Shown here piece after piece: positions 1 to 6,891 of a DNA stretch of 12,944 nt (within the stretch, counting starts at the first letter, position 1; each line of letters begins with the position of its first letter). The notes under the pieces were generated by a model, which did not search any database, was not told where the DNA came from, and saw only the letters and a list, made by a program, of their open reading frames with translations. Where the stretch lies: NCBI GenBank assembly GCA_900551515.1, contig URWH01000037.1:1-12944 (forward strand). Direction: 5' to 3'. Source of the stretch: an uncultured Porphyromonadaceae bacterium (GTDB taxonomy: Bacteria; Bacteroidota; Bacteroidia; Bacteroidales; Muribaculaceae). A program made the translations under genes and the position numbers.

Positions 1-62
1 ACTCAAGAAATTCACTCGAAAATACGCCGCCCTGACGTTAACAAATTTTGCGGAATAGGCTC
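1..62. other. Intergenic sequence downstream of the PNP gene
   Basis: This short stretch lies 3' of the minus-strand purine nucleoside phosphorylase gene. I see no stem followed by a T-tract on the minus strand, so the end of this transcription unit is probably outside the window. No gene start or clear promoter is visible in it. Confidence 0.5.
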
Positions 63-878
63 TTATTCGGCACGGGCCACCAGCTCGCGCATGATCTCCA
101 TCATCTTGGGCTGAGCGGCTTCGGCAGCTTTCTGCACGTCTTCGTGGGTGGGCACGTCGGTGACGTCCTTGCCGCCGAGATCGGTGATTACCGACACGCC
201 GAACACTTTCATGCCGGCATGGTTGGCCACGATAACTTCGGGCACAGTGGACATGCCTACAGCATCGCCGCCAATGATGCGGTAGTATTCATATTCTGCC
301 GGTGTTTCGAATGTCGGGCCGGGGACGCCGACATACACGCCGTGCATCACGCGGATGCCCTTTTCGGCAGCGATTTCATCGGCGAGGCTGATGAGTTTGT
401 GACTGTAGGCTTCGGTCATGGCCGGGAAGCGCGGGCCCATGCGCTCGTCGTTTTTGCCGCGCAGAGGATTTTCGGGGAAGATGTTGATATGGTCGGTGAT
501 GATCATGATGTCGCCAACGCGGAATTCCTTATTCATGCCGCCGGCGGCATTGCTGACAAAGAGAGTTTCGATGCCGAGCTCTTTCATGACGCGCACGGGG
601 AAGGTGACCTGCTTCATGTCGTAGCCTTCATAGTAGTGGAAACGGCCCTGCATGGCGAGGACGGGCTTGGTGCCGAGGCGGCCGAAAATGAGGTTGCCGC
701 TGTGGCCTTCGACGGTCGACACGGGGAAGTTGGGAATCTCTTTATAAGGAATATATTTCTTGTCTTCGATGTGGTCGACAAGAGCGCCGAGACCTGTGCC
801 GAGGATTATAGCGGTGTCGGGCATCTGCCCTACGATGTTTCTGATATAATCAGCTGTTTCTTGAATTTTGGTCAGCAT
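63..878 (-). CDS. punA: Purine nucleoside phosphorylase, trimeric type
   Basis: 271 aa, full length for the trimeric PNP/MTAP family. It phosphorolyses purine (deoxy)nucleosides to free base and (deoxy)ribose-1-phosphate in cytosolic purine salvage (EC 2.4.2.1). Visible motifs are GTGLG (27-31) and EGHSGN (57-62) near the N-terminus, QGRFHYYEGY (77-86), NAAGG (110-114), the base-contacting Glu in PTFETPAEY (Glu191) and GMSTVPE (208-214). The Asn that contacts N7 and O6 of the base in human PNP (Asn243) aligns with Asp233 in the ITD stretch; the Glu-to-this-residue spacing of 42 is the same as in the human enzyme. This could shift preference toward 6-aminopurines (inference). The ATG at 878 gives the expected N-terminus. 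It is the last gene of the sppA-lpxK-PNP run, 81 nt after lpxK. No separate promoter was found. Confidence 0.95.
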   Translation of the reverse strand: MLTKIQETADYIRNIVGQMPDTAIILGTGLGALVDHIEDKKYIPYKEIPNFPVSTVEGHSGNLIFGRLGTKPVLAMQGRFHYYEGYDMKQVTFPVRVMKELGIETLFVSNAAGGMNKEFRVGDIMIITDHINIFPENPLRGKNDERMGPRFPAMTEAYSHKLISLADEIAAEKGIRVMHGVYVGVPGPTFETPAEYEYYRIIGGDAVGMSTVPEVIVANHAGMKVFGVSVITDLGGKDVTDVPTHEDVQKAAEAAQPKMMEIMRELVARAE

Positions 879-959
879 GGTAAATAGTGTTATGATGGTT
901 AAACGAATAATATGTCAACAAATTTCGGGAGCGTCAGGTTCAGACTCCGTCATCCGGCA

Positions 960-2066
960 TCACCCGTTCAGCCGGCGGTCGGTGCGCACAAGCTGCTGAA
1001 GGATATCTTCGAGCGAGCGCTCGTTGTAATCTTTGAAGCTCACACGTATGGGGAGATAATATGTGCAGCGGCGGAGTTCGTGAGGGAAGTAGGGATTGGT
1101 GCGGAGCCGGACGGCATCTTTTTCGGTCGTGACCACTATTTTCCGCTGTCCCGACATGTTTTTGAATTTGTTGAAGATGCTTGTCATGTCGGAATGGCTG
1201 AAATGGTGATGGTCGGCATAGCGCTTGATGCGTACTTTGGCGGCGAAGCGGCGGAGATAGCGGATGAATGGGCGCGGATTCGCCACGCCCGACACGGCCA
1301 GTATGGAGTCGGCATCGCTGAGATAGTTGAGCTGCATGTCGCTACCCGGCGGGATAGCGTCGGGGAAGAGCGGTTTGAGCGGCTCGTAGACATAGCTCGA
1401 GAACAGGAGCGACTGATAGGGGAAGAGGTCGAGATTGGTCTTGAAAACGCGAATCTCCATCGGCTTCATATTCTCGGGACATTTTGTGACGATGACCACA
1501 TCGGCGCGCTTGAGAGCGCTCATCGGCTCGCGGAGACGTCCGTAAGGGAGCATGTCGTCGTTGTAGGCCGGACGGCTGTATTCCATCAGCACCACGGCAA
1601 CCGACGGCTTGACGTAACGGTGCTGGAAAGCGTCGTCGAGCACGATCATATCGATGTCGGGCACCAGGCGGCGCATATCTTCTATGCCTTTGACGCGGTT
1701 CTCGCATACGGCCACCGTCACGCCTAAATTCTTGAATTTCTGATAGATCTGGAAGGGTTCGTCGCCTATATCGTCGACATGGCTGTCGGGCGTGGCCATG
1801 ACGAAGCCTTTGGTGCGGCGTTTATAGCCGCGGCTGAGCACGCCGATCTTATAATCGTTGCGCAAATGGTCGACAATATATTCGGTGTGGGGTGTTTTTC
1901 CGGAGCCTCCCATAGAGATATTGCCAACTACAATCACAGGTATGTCAAATGAATGCTGCTTGAGGATTCCCCGTTCAAACATGGCATTGCGCACGGCCAT
2001 GACCCAACCGTAAACCCGGCTTATCGGATAAAGCAGCAGGTGCGAGAGTATTTTGTTTTTTGCCAT
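960..2066 (-). CDS. lpxK: Tetraacyldisaccharide 4'-kinase (lipid A 4'-kinase)
   Basis: 368 aa. It phosphorylates the 4' position of the lipid A disaccharide precursor to give lipid IVA (EC 2.7.1.130), at the cytoplasmic face of the inner membrane. The N-terminal region (about 8-30) is hydrophobic and amphipathic, as expected for the membrane-anchoring helix of LpxK. The P-loop is GGSGKTPHT (53-61), preceded by VVGNISM. Further family motifs are SRGYKRR (78-84), GDEP (101-104), DDAFQHR (144-150) and LPYGRLREP (173-181). Length is slightly above the approximately 330 aa of E. coli LpxK, as is common in Bacteroidetes. The gene begins 42 nt after sppA on the same strand and is probably co-transcribed with it. 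Its presence shows a Gram-negative envelope with lipid A. Confidence 0.96.
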   Translation of the reverse strand: MAKNKILSHLLLYPISRVYGWVMAVRNAMFERGILKQHSFDIPVIVVGNISMGGSGKTPHTEYIVDHLRNDYKIGVLSRGYKRRTKGFVMATPDSHVDDIGDEPFQIYQKFKNLGVTVAVCENRVKGIEDMRRLVPDIDMIVLDDAFQHRYVKPSVAVVLMEYSRPAYNDDMLPYGRLREPMSALKRADVVIVTKCPENMKPMEIRVFKTNLDLFPYQSLLFSSYVYEPLKPLFPDAIPPGSDMQLNYLSDADSILAVSGVANPRPFIRYLRRFAAKVRIKRYADHHHFSHSDMTSIFNKFKNMSGQRKIVVTTEKDAVRLRTNPYFPHELRRCTYYLPIRVSFKDYNERSLEDILQQLVRTDRRLNG

Positions 2067-2108
2067 GGCTGAATTGAAGGGGGATTATCGGATTATGTTA
2101 TAGTCTGA

Positions 2109-3866
2109 TCACTTGATCTGCAGATAGTTCATTCGGCACTGAAGAGGATACATGGAGCGGACACGTGCTGCAATGCGGGCGAAAAGCGCCGACTGCGGGT
2201 CGATGGCTCCGGCCAGAGCCGAATAGATCTGCTGGCTCTGCATGCCGGCTATCTGCGCCCACCAGTTCTGATTTACCTCGGGATATTCCACGATGCGAAC
2301 GTCGGCATAAGTGACTCCGAGTTTCGCGGCCATATCCTCGAGTGTGCGGCGTAAACCGCCGAGGTCGTCCACGAGGCCGTTTTCGAGTGCGCTGAGTCCG
2401 TCCCAGACGCGGCCCTGTGCGATAGCGCCGATCTGTTCGACGGTCATGCCGCGCGACTGCGCGCAGCGGCTTACGAAGAGGTCGTAACCGCGGTCAACAT
2501 AGCTCTGCATCGCATCACGCTGTTCGGGCGTCATCTGATGGAGCAGCCCGGGGAAATTGCCGGTGTTGGTCTCTACGGTCACGGCGTTGACTCCGAGCTT
2601 GTCCTTCATCAGCGGCTCCACATTGGGGATTATGCCGAAAATGCCGATCGAGCCGGTAAGCGTGAGCGGCGAGGCGTAGATCTTGTCAGCGCCGCATGAG
2701 ATATAGTAGCCGCCGGAGGCCGCATAGTCGCCCATCGAAACATAGAAAGGCTTGCCCGATGTTTTGAACTGCTGGAGCGCTTCCCATATCTGCTCGGAGG
2801 CGAATGCGCTGCCGCCGCCGGAGTTGACGCGGAGCACGAGTCCGTCGATATCGTCGTCCTTGGCGAGGTCGAGAATCTGGGGCACCAGCCTGTCGGAGGC
2901 GATACCGTCGTCGGCATCTTCGGTGATGTCGCCAACGGCATAGAGCACGGCTATGGTCTTTTGAGGCTCTTTCGTTTCGTCATCAGCGATGGTGGTGCAA
3001 TAGTCCTGGAAATCGACATACTGCGGCTCCTCGGTCTTGGTGCGAGCCATGACGAGGCTGTCGATCTGACGGCGGTAGGCCGTGTGGTCGATTATTTTGC
3101 GCTGCATGTAGCTTTCAGGCGTCTGGGCAAAGCTGAAGCTGTTGGCCCAGGCGTTGATGCTGTCGACATGCGTGTGACGCGCTACGGCTATCGAGTCGGC
3201 CATGTCGTCCCATATCCGGCCGAGGAAATGATCGATCTGTTCGCGGTTGGGCTCGCTCATGCCGTCGAGCAGAAACGGCTCGACAGCGCTCTTGTAGGTG
3301 CCCACTTTGACCACCTGGCACTCAACGCCCACCTTTTCGAGCAGGCTTTTGAAATAGAATGTGGTGGCACTGAGACCGTGGATGTCGACCATGCCGACGG
3401 GATTGGCATAGATCTCACCGGCTGAAGTGGCAATGAAATAGTCGGCCTGCGAATAGTTGTCGCCGTAAGCGACGACCCATTTGCCTGATTTCTTGAAATC
3501 TTTGATGGCATCGATTATCTCCTCGCATTGCGCAAGTCCGGCGCTTAAGCCGCCGCAGTCAATCAGGATACCGTCGATGCGGCTGTCGGTCTTGGCCGCG
3601 CGGATGGAATTGACGATATCGGAAAGGGAGAGGGTCCCGACATATTCCTCGTTGATAAGGTCCATGAAGCTGACCTCGGTAGCGCGGTCGACGATCTCGC
3701 CTGTAAGGTCGATGCGGAGCACGCTGTGGTCACTGACTTCGATCTCAGGATCGGCAAACTGTTTGGCTAATGCAAGGATAGTCAGCACAATGAGCAACCC
3801 GCCGAGAAGCACCGAAAGCCAAATGGCAGCGAGGGAGCCCATGAAGCTGTAAAAGAATTTTTTCAT
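2109..3866 (-). CDS. sppA: Signal peptide peptidase SppA, 67K type
   Basis: 585 aa from the ATG at 3866; an in-frame TTG two codons upstream (3872) is possible but less likely. It is a membrane-bound serine protease of peptidase family S49 that degrades cleaved signal peptides. One N-terminal membrane anchor lies at about 7-35 (FFYSF...VLLGGLLIVL). Two tandem S49 domains follow, about 50-290 and 305-540. The general-base Lys is in VGTYKSAVEPF (Lys192, matching E. coli Lys209). The nucleophile is in GDYAASGGYYIS (Ser385, matching E. coli Ser409). RVNSGGGSAFASE (about 346-358) precedes the nucleophile region, as in the family. Both catalytic residues are intact, split across the two domains as in the E. 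coli enzyme. It is the first gene of the sppA-lpxK-PNP run, with a -7 element about 75 nt upstream. Confidence 0.96.
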   Translation of the reverse strand: MKKFFYSFMGSLAAIWLSVLLGGLLIVLTILALAKQFADPEIEVSDHSVLRIDLTGEIVDRATEVSFMDLINEEYVGTLSLSDIVNSIRAAKTDSRIDGILIDCGGLSAGLAQCEEIIDAIKDFKKSGKWVVAYGDNYSQADYFIATSAGEIYANPVGMVDIHGLSATTFYFKSLLEKVGVECQVVKVGTYKSAVEPFLLDGMSEPNREQIDHFLGRIWDDMADSIAVARHTHVDSINAWANSFSFAQTPESYMQRKIIDHTAYRRQIDSLVMARTKTEEPQYVDFQDYCTTIADDETKEPQKTIAVLYAVGDITEDADDGIASDRLVPQILDLAKDDDIDGLVLRVNSGGGSAFASEQIWEALQQFKTSGKPFYVSMGDYAASGGYYISCGADKIYASPLTLTGSIGIFGIIPNVEPLMKDKLGVNAVTVETNTGNFPGLLHQMTPEQRDAMQSYVDRGYDLFVSRCAQSRGMTVEQIGAIAQGRVWDGLSALENGLVDDLGGLRRTLEDMAAKLGVTYADVRIVEYPEVNQNWWAQIAGMQSQQIYSALAGAIDPQSALFARIAARVRSMYPLQCRMNYLQIK

Positions 3867-3941
3867 TTGCAATCCAATATAAGGACAATACAGAAATTCT
3901 GATCAGAGAAACATCACGATGAAGCATCGGATGTCATGTTA

Positions 3942-3949
3942 CAAAATTA
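3942..3949 (-). promoter_or_regulatory. Candidate -7 element upstream of sppA
   Basis: On the minus strand this reads TAATTTTG, an exact match to the Bacteroidetes sigma-ABfr -7 consensus TAnnTTTG. No recognisable TTG/TTTG -33 element lies about 19 nt upstream. It would give a leader of roughly 70 nt before the sppA ATG. It is the only good match between gpmA and sppA. Confidence 0.5.
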
Positions 3950-4028
3950 ATGCTTTTTGTGCGTAATCTCCACGTATTTACAAAAAAAATTCACCGCCGC
4001 GCAGCATTTTTGCCGTTATAGCGACGGA

Positions 4029-4053
4029 GAATCATGATTCAGGCATTGTGCCT
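4029..4053. repeat. Two adjacent palindromes just after gpmA
   Basis: A perfect 12-bp palindrome, GAATCATGATTC (4029-4040), abuts a small perfect hairpin, AGGCA-TTG-TGCCT (4041-4053). They begin about 20 nt downstream of the gpmA stop codon. There is no T-tract next to them, so they are not a standard intrinsic terminator. They could stabilise the mRNA 3' end, act as a weak terminator, or be a protein site. Only the symmetry is directly seen. Confidence 0.4.
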
Positions 4054-4072
4054 TCAGCAGAATGAGCGGGGG

Positions 4073-4762
4073 TCAGAGATAATGATTGGCGATGACGTTC
4101 ATGCGTCCGTCCACCTCAAACACCCAGGGGCGTCCGGTGGGTATCTCCACATCAACAATCTCGGCGGCAGTGAAATGGCACATCATCATCGCCAGACCGC
4201 GAAGGCTGTTGCCGTGGGCGGCTATGAGCACAGTGTCATGGTCGCGTGTGGCGGGCACTATACGCTCCTCCCAGCAACACCGCACTCGGGCAATTGTGTC
4301 CTGAAGCGATTCAGCAAGAGGCAACTCATCAGCTGTCAGATCTTTATAGCGCGGATCGTTGCCGGGCCAGCGGGGATCGTCGGGTGTGAGCAACGGCGGC
4401 GTCTCATCGAATCCGCGGCGCCATTCATGCACGGTGGCCTCGCCGAATTCTTTGGCCGTATCAGCCTTGTCAAGTCCCTGCAAAGCACCGTAATGGCGTT
4501 CGTTGAGATGCCAGTCGCGTATGGCGGGCACCCAGTCGCGTTCGAGTCCTGACAGCACTATCTGGAGCGTGTGGATGGCTCGGCGGAGATAGGATGTGAA
4601 GCTGATGTCGGGGAGCAAACCGGCCTCTTTCAGCAGTTCGGCGGCATGTGCGGCCTCGGCGCGCCCTTTGTCCGAAAGGTCCACGTCGGTCCAGCCGGTG
4701 AAGCGGTTTTCGAGATTCCAGATGCTCTGCCCGTGCCGCAGAAGTATGATTCGTTTTGTCAT
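4073..4762 (-). CDS. gpmA: 2,3-bisphosphoglycerate-dependent phosphoglycerate mutase
   Basis: 229 aa. It interconverts 3- and 2-phosphoglycerate in glycolysis and gluconeogenesis (EC 5.4.2.11), in the cytosol. It belongs to the histidine phosphatase superfamily. LLRHGQS carries the phosphorylated His10. SYLRRAIHT (57-65) supplies phosphate-binding Arg residues. LNERHYGALQG (86-96) carries Glu88, and AAHGNSLRG (181-189) carries His183. FTGWTDVDLS (21-30) is typical of dPGM rather than of generic phosphatases. The protein ends at the position matching the RYYL of E. coli GpmA and so lacks the tail of about 20 residues that follows there. The sequence after the stop does not encode a tail in the same frame. 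It appears to be a single-gene unit, with a terminator upstream and about 200 nt to sppA downstream. Confidence 0.95.
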   Translation of the reverse strand: MTKRIILLRHGQSIWNLENRFTGWTDVDLSDKGRAEAAHAAELLKEAGLLPDISFTSYLRRAIHTLQIVLSGLERDWVPAIRDWHLNERHYGALQGLDKADTAKEFGEATVHEWRRGFDETPPLLTPDDPRWPGNDPRYKDLTADELPLAESLQDTIARVRCCWEERIVPATRDHDTVLIAAHGNSLRGLAMMMCHFTAAEIVDVEIPTGRPWVFEVDGRMNVIANHYL

Positions 4763-4772
4763 GATGAGTGAT

Positions 4773-4804
4773 GAAAAATAGCGTTAATCGTAAAAAGAAA
4801 ACAA
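4773..4804 (-). promoter_or_regulatory. Possible gpmA promoter
   Basis: The minus strand has TATTTTTC (4780-4773), one base from TAnnTTTG, and a TTG at 4804-4802, with 21 nt between them. The site sits between the upstream terminator stem and the gpmA start, where a promoter is expected if the terminator is efficient. It overlaps the terminator's T-rich tail. Both matches are imperfect. Confidence 0.3.
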
Positions 4805-4833
4805 GCGGGTTGCCTTTTTTGATTGCAACCCGC
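4790..4833 (-). terminator. Intrinsic terminator after the DUF3332 gene
   Basis: A perfect 9-bp stem, GCGGGTTGC (4805-4813) with GCAACCCGC (4825-4833), encloses an 11-nt loop. On the minus strand the stem is followed by TTGTTTTCTTTTT. It lies 27 nt downstream of the DUF3332 stop, which fits the end of the cdsA-purM-mltF-DUF3332 unit. On the plus strand a T7 run (4837-4843) follows after three more bases, so the element could work in both directions, although no plus-strand gene reads into it. Confidence 0.85.
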
Positions 4834-4859
4834 CCGTTTTTTTATCGAACCGGCCCTTA

Positions 4860-5408
4860 TCAGCGATTTGCCATCATGGCAGCCGATGTGACCATATCCT
4901 GATAAGCAAATACACCGGGCTGAGAAAGCTCGACGATAGTCGAACCGCCGTCGGGTGCCGGCATCTTCACATGATTTTCATCAACGAACGTCATCAGCTC
5001 GTAGGTCTGGCCATTGGTGGTCATTGACCATGTCTGCTCGTCCTGATCGAAATCGAGGCGAACCACACTGCCATCGTTTTCGCTTGTGATGGTGTAGCCT
5101 TTGCCGTCGCAGTCAACGACATAACGTCCGTCCTGGCCTTCGATCACCGATTTGTCCTGAGCCACGGGATTCGAGCCGCTCCAGAATTCAATGCTGTTGA
5201 GCACGAGCACATCAGCGAGAGCCGAGACTTCATACACCGGAAGAATCCAGAATGCGAAGAACACGAGTTCGTTGACAAACTTATTGCCTACCTGCTTATT
5301 CCATGTGAGAAGTTTGTTGGTCAGTTTGAAGCTGCCGATACATGAAGTGGTAACAAATGAGCCACACAAAAGGAGCACTAAAGCAACGGTAAAATACTTT
5401 CTTTTCAT
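4860..5408 (-). CDS. DUF3332 family lipoprotein
   Basis: 182 aa, function unknown. I recognise the DUF3332 pattern: Cys-Ile-Gly-Ser-Phe at the mature N-terminus, then NKLLTWNKQVGNKFVNELVF (31-50), LPVYEVSALADVLVLNSIEFW (56-76) and SGSNP. Residues 1-22 form a signal peptide ending TTSC, and Cys23 is a plausible lipidation site, so export to the envelope as a lipoprotein is likely. The stretch at about 46-72 is strongly hydrophobic and may be membrane-embedded. The C-terminal half (90-182) is polar, Asp-rich and beta-like. It is the last gene of the unit, 40 nt after the MltF-like gene and followed by a terminator. The family assignment rests on recall of the motif pattern; an HMM search would settle it. 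Confidence 0.85.
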   Translation of the reverse strand: MKRKYFTVALVLLLCGSFVTTSCIGSFKLTNKLLTWNKQVGNKFVNELVFFAFWILPVYEVSALADVLVLNSIEFWSGSNPVAQDKSVIEGQDGRYVVDCDGKGYTITSENDGSVVRLDFDQDEQTWSMTTNGQTYELMTFVDENHVKMPAPDGGSTIVELSQPGVFAYQDMVTSAAMMANR

Positions 5409-5448
5409 CTCTCTCGTAAATTTAATTATTAATGTTAGGATAACGTTT

Positions 5449-6861
5449 TTATCGCGGGATTTGTTTTTTTGCCTTGTTGTAGCAGGCCATCACCGTCCGC
5501 ACATAGTCGAAGGTCTGGCGGCCGCGGAAATATCCGTAGCGGCACACCGGGTCATTATAATATTCGGGGTTGGATTTCAGAAGCAGGGCTTCGGCCACAT
5601 TGCCATCCCACACATCGGACTTCATCCCGAGCTTACGCGCTATGGCTATGGCGTCAAGGATATGGGCAAGCCCTGAATTGTAGGCGGCGAGGATAAACTT
5701 AAGCCGTTCCTGCGGATCGCCGACTTCCTTTTTCAGCGAGCTGTCAAGCGATTTGAGCACCTTAACGGCTGTCGCGACACTGACATCGTTTTCGGCCATG
5801 CGGCCGTCGGGCACTCCGAAGGCCCGTGCCGTCGCCGGCATAAGCTGCATGAGCCCCCTCGCACCGGCCCACGACACCTGCGTGGAATCGTAGCGGCTTT
5901 CGGCATATCCGATGGCGGAGAGCAGCCGCCAGTCCCATCCGAGCTGCGGGGCATATCGCCGGAAAAGGTTGTCGTAGGGCGACATTCGTCCTTTTGAAAA
6001 GTCGAGCACATAGACATCCGATCCCGACTGCTTGCTTCGCTCGTAGTAGCGTTTCAGAAGCGTGGCCCTTTCGCGGCGGGGCGCTTCCTGCGCGGCCCAG
6101 GCATTGATGGTGTCGGCGAGCCATGCCTCATCGCGGGCCACGGCCCATGCCGATCGCTGGGGGAAGCCGACTTGGAGCGTGATGTCGAGGTCGGGATAAT
6201 ACGACTTGTTGAGCGCCGCTATGTCGCTGTCGACCACCGTGAGCGGGATTTCGCCGTCGGACACCATAGCTATCAGATCTTCGGTGATGAGCGTGTCGCG
6301 CTCAACCGGACGGATTATGATGCCGCCGCCAATCTCGTCATTAAGATTGACGAGGCGGTGATAATATTTCGAATCATCCTCGACATACACCTCACGGCCT
6401 GCAAGTTGCGTCACGTCGGTGATGCGCAGGCTGTCGGGGGCGCGGCGCGGCTGCACGAGCACCTGATGGGTGATGTTCTCGACGCCGCATGCCACGACGC
6501 GCTCGCGGTATTCGGCCGTCACCGGCACTTCATATGCCAGCAGGTCGATAATCCCTGAGTCGAGCATCTCCACGGCACGCGCCAGGTTGTTGGCCACCAC
6601 GATCTGCATCTCCATGCCCTTGTCGGAGGCGAAACGGCGCGCGAGGTCGTAGTCGTAGCCCATCTCCGTTTCACGGTAGATAAAATACGAGGTGGGGCTG
6701 TAGAGAGTGCCCACGCGCAATGTGTCGGGGAGCTGCCTGCGGGGCTCAGCGGCCGAAGCCGAATCGGCCGATGTGGCCGTATTGCCGCCTCCGCAACCGC
6801 CGGCAACGATAGCCGAAAGGGCAAGGATGACAAAAAGGGGGATGTGGCAATAGCGGATCAA
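5449..6861 (-). CDS. mltF: MltF-like membrane-bound lytic murein transglycosylase
   Basis: 470 aa. It is predicted to cleave the MurNAc-GlcNAc bond of peptidoglycan, forming 1,6-anhydro-MurNAc, in the periplasm. The signal peptide ends in VAGGC, making Cys23 a likely lipidation site. A low-complexity Ser/Ala linker follows (27-40). Next is a family 3 solute-binding domain (about 47-270, with RVGTLYSPTSYFIYR and YDYDLARRFA), then an SLT lysozyme-like domain (about 300-440). The catalytic Glu is in IGYAESRYD (Glu321); GARGLMQLMP (333-342) and AAYNSG (392-397) are the other SLT motifs. This two-domain order is that of MltF. The start is TTG at 6861: an in-frame TGA lies one codon further upstream and no other start codon precedes the signal sequence. 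It begins 16 nt after purM, inside a 20-bp tandem duplication. Confidence 0.92.
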   Translation of the reverse strand: MIRYCHIPLFVILALSAIVAGGCGGGNTATSADSASAAEPRRQLPDTLRVGTLYSPTSYFIYRETEMGYDYDLARRFASDKGMEMQIVVANNLARAVEMLDSGIIDLLAYEVPVTAEYRERVVACGVENITHQVLVQPRRAPDSLRITDVTQLAGREVYVEDDSKYYHRLVNLNDEIGGGIIIRPVERDTLITEDLIAMVSDGEIPLTVVDSDIAALNKSYYPDLDITLQVGFPQRSAWAVARDEAWLADTINAWAAQEAPRRERATLLKRYYERSKQSGSDVYVLDFSKGRMSPYDNLFRRYAPQLGWDWRLLSAIGYAESRYDSTQVSWAGARGLMQLMPATARAFGVPDGRMAENDVSVATAVKVLKSLDSSLKKEVGDPQERLKFILAAYNSGLAHILDAIAIARKLGMKSDVWDGNVAEALLLKSNPEYYNDPVCRYGYFRGRQTFDYVRTVMACYNKAKKQIPR

Positions 6862-6891
6862 TATTCACAAAAGCGGATCAGTATTCAAACG
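6852..6891. repeat. 20-bp tandem duplication at the purM-mltF junction
   Basis: AGCGGATCAATATTCA (6852-6867) and AGCGGATCAGTATTCA (6872-6887) match at 15 of 16 positions with a 20-bp period. On the minus strand the first copy read holds the last purM codons and the TGA stop; the second holds the TTG start of mltF. The remaining 4 bp of each unit differ more. Confidence 0.8.

Noticed and set aside
48..887. A 279-codon plus-strand open frame covering the PNP gene, and similar long plus-strand frames at 912-1727, 4034-4552, 7001-7564 and 10926-11642
   Set aside because: Each lies opposite a well-recognised minus-strand gene, and the translations are rich in His, Ala, Val and Gly with no family motifs. 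GC-biased third codon positions leave the antisense frame free of stops.
2109..3872. TTG start for sppA at 3872
   Set aside because: An ATG lies two codons downstream and gives the expected Met-Lys-Lys N-terminus; nothing favours the TTG.
3981..4020. Terminator between gpmA and sppA ending in a T8 run on the minus strand (3989-3982)
   Set aside because: The GC-rich sequence before the T-run forms only about 3 bp of stem by eye, so I could not support a hairpin.
5409..5448. Separate promoter for the DUF3332 gene (TAAATTTA at 5424-5417)
   Set aside because: The last base does not match the -7 consensus, there is no -33 element, and it would leave almost no leader. The 40-nt gap fits co-transcription with mltF.
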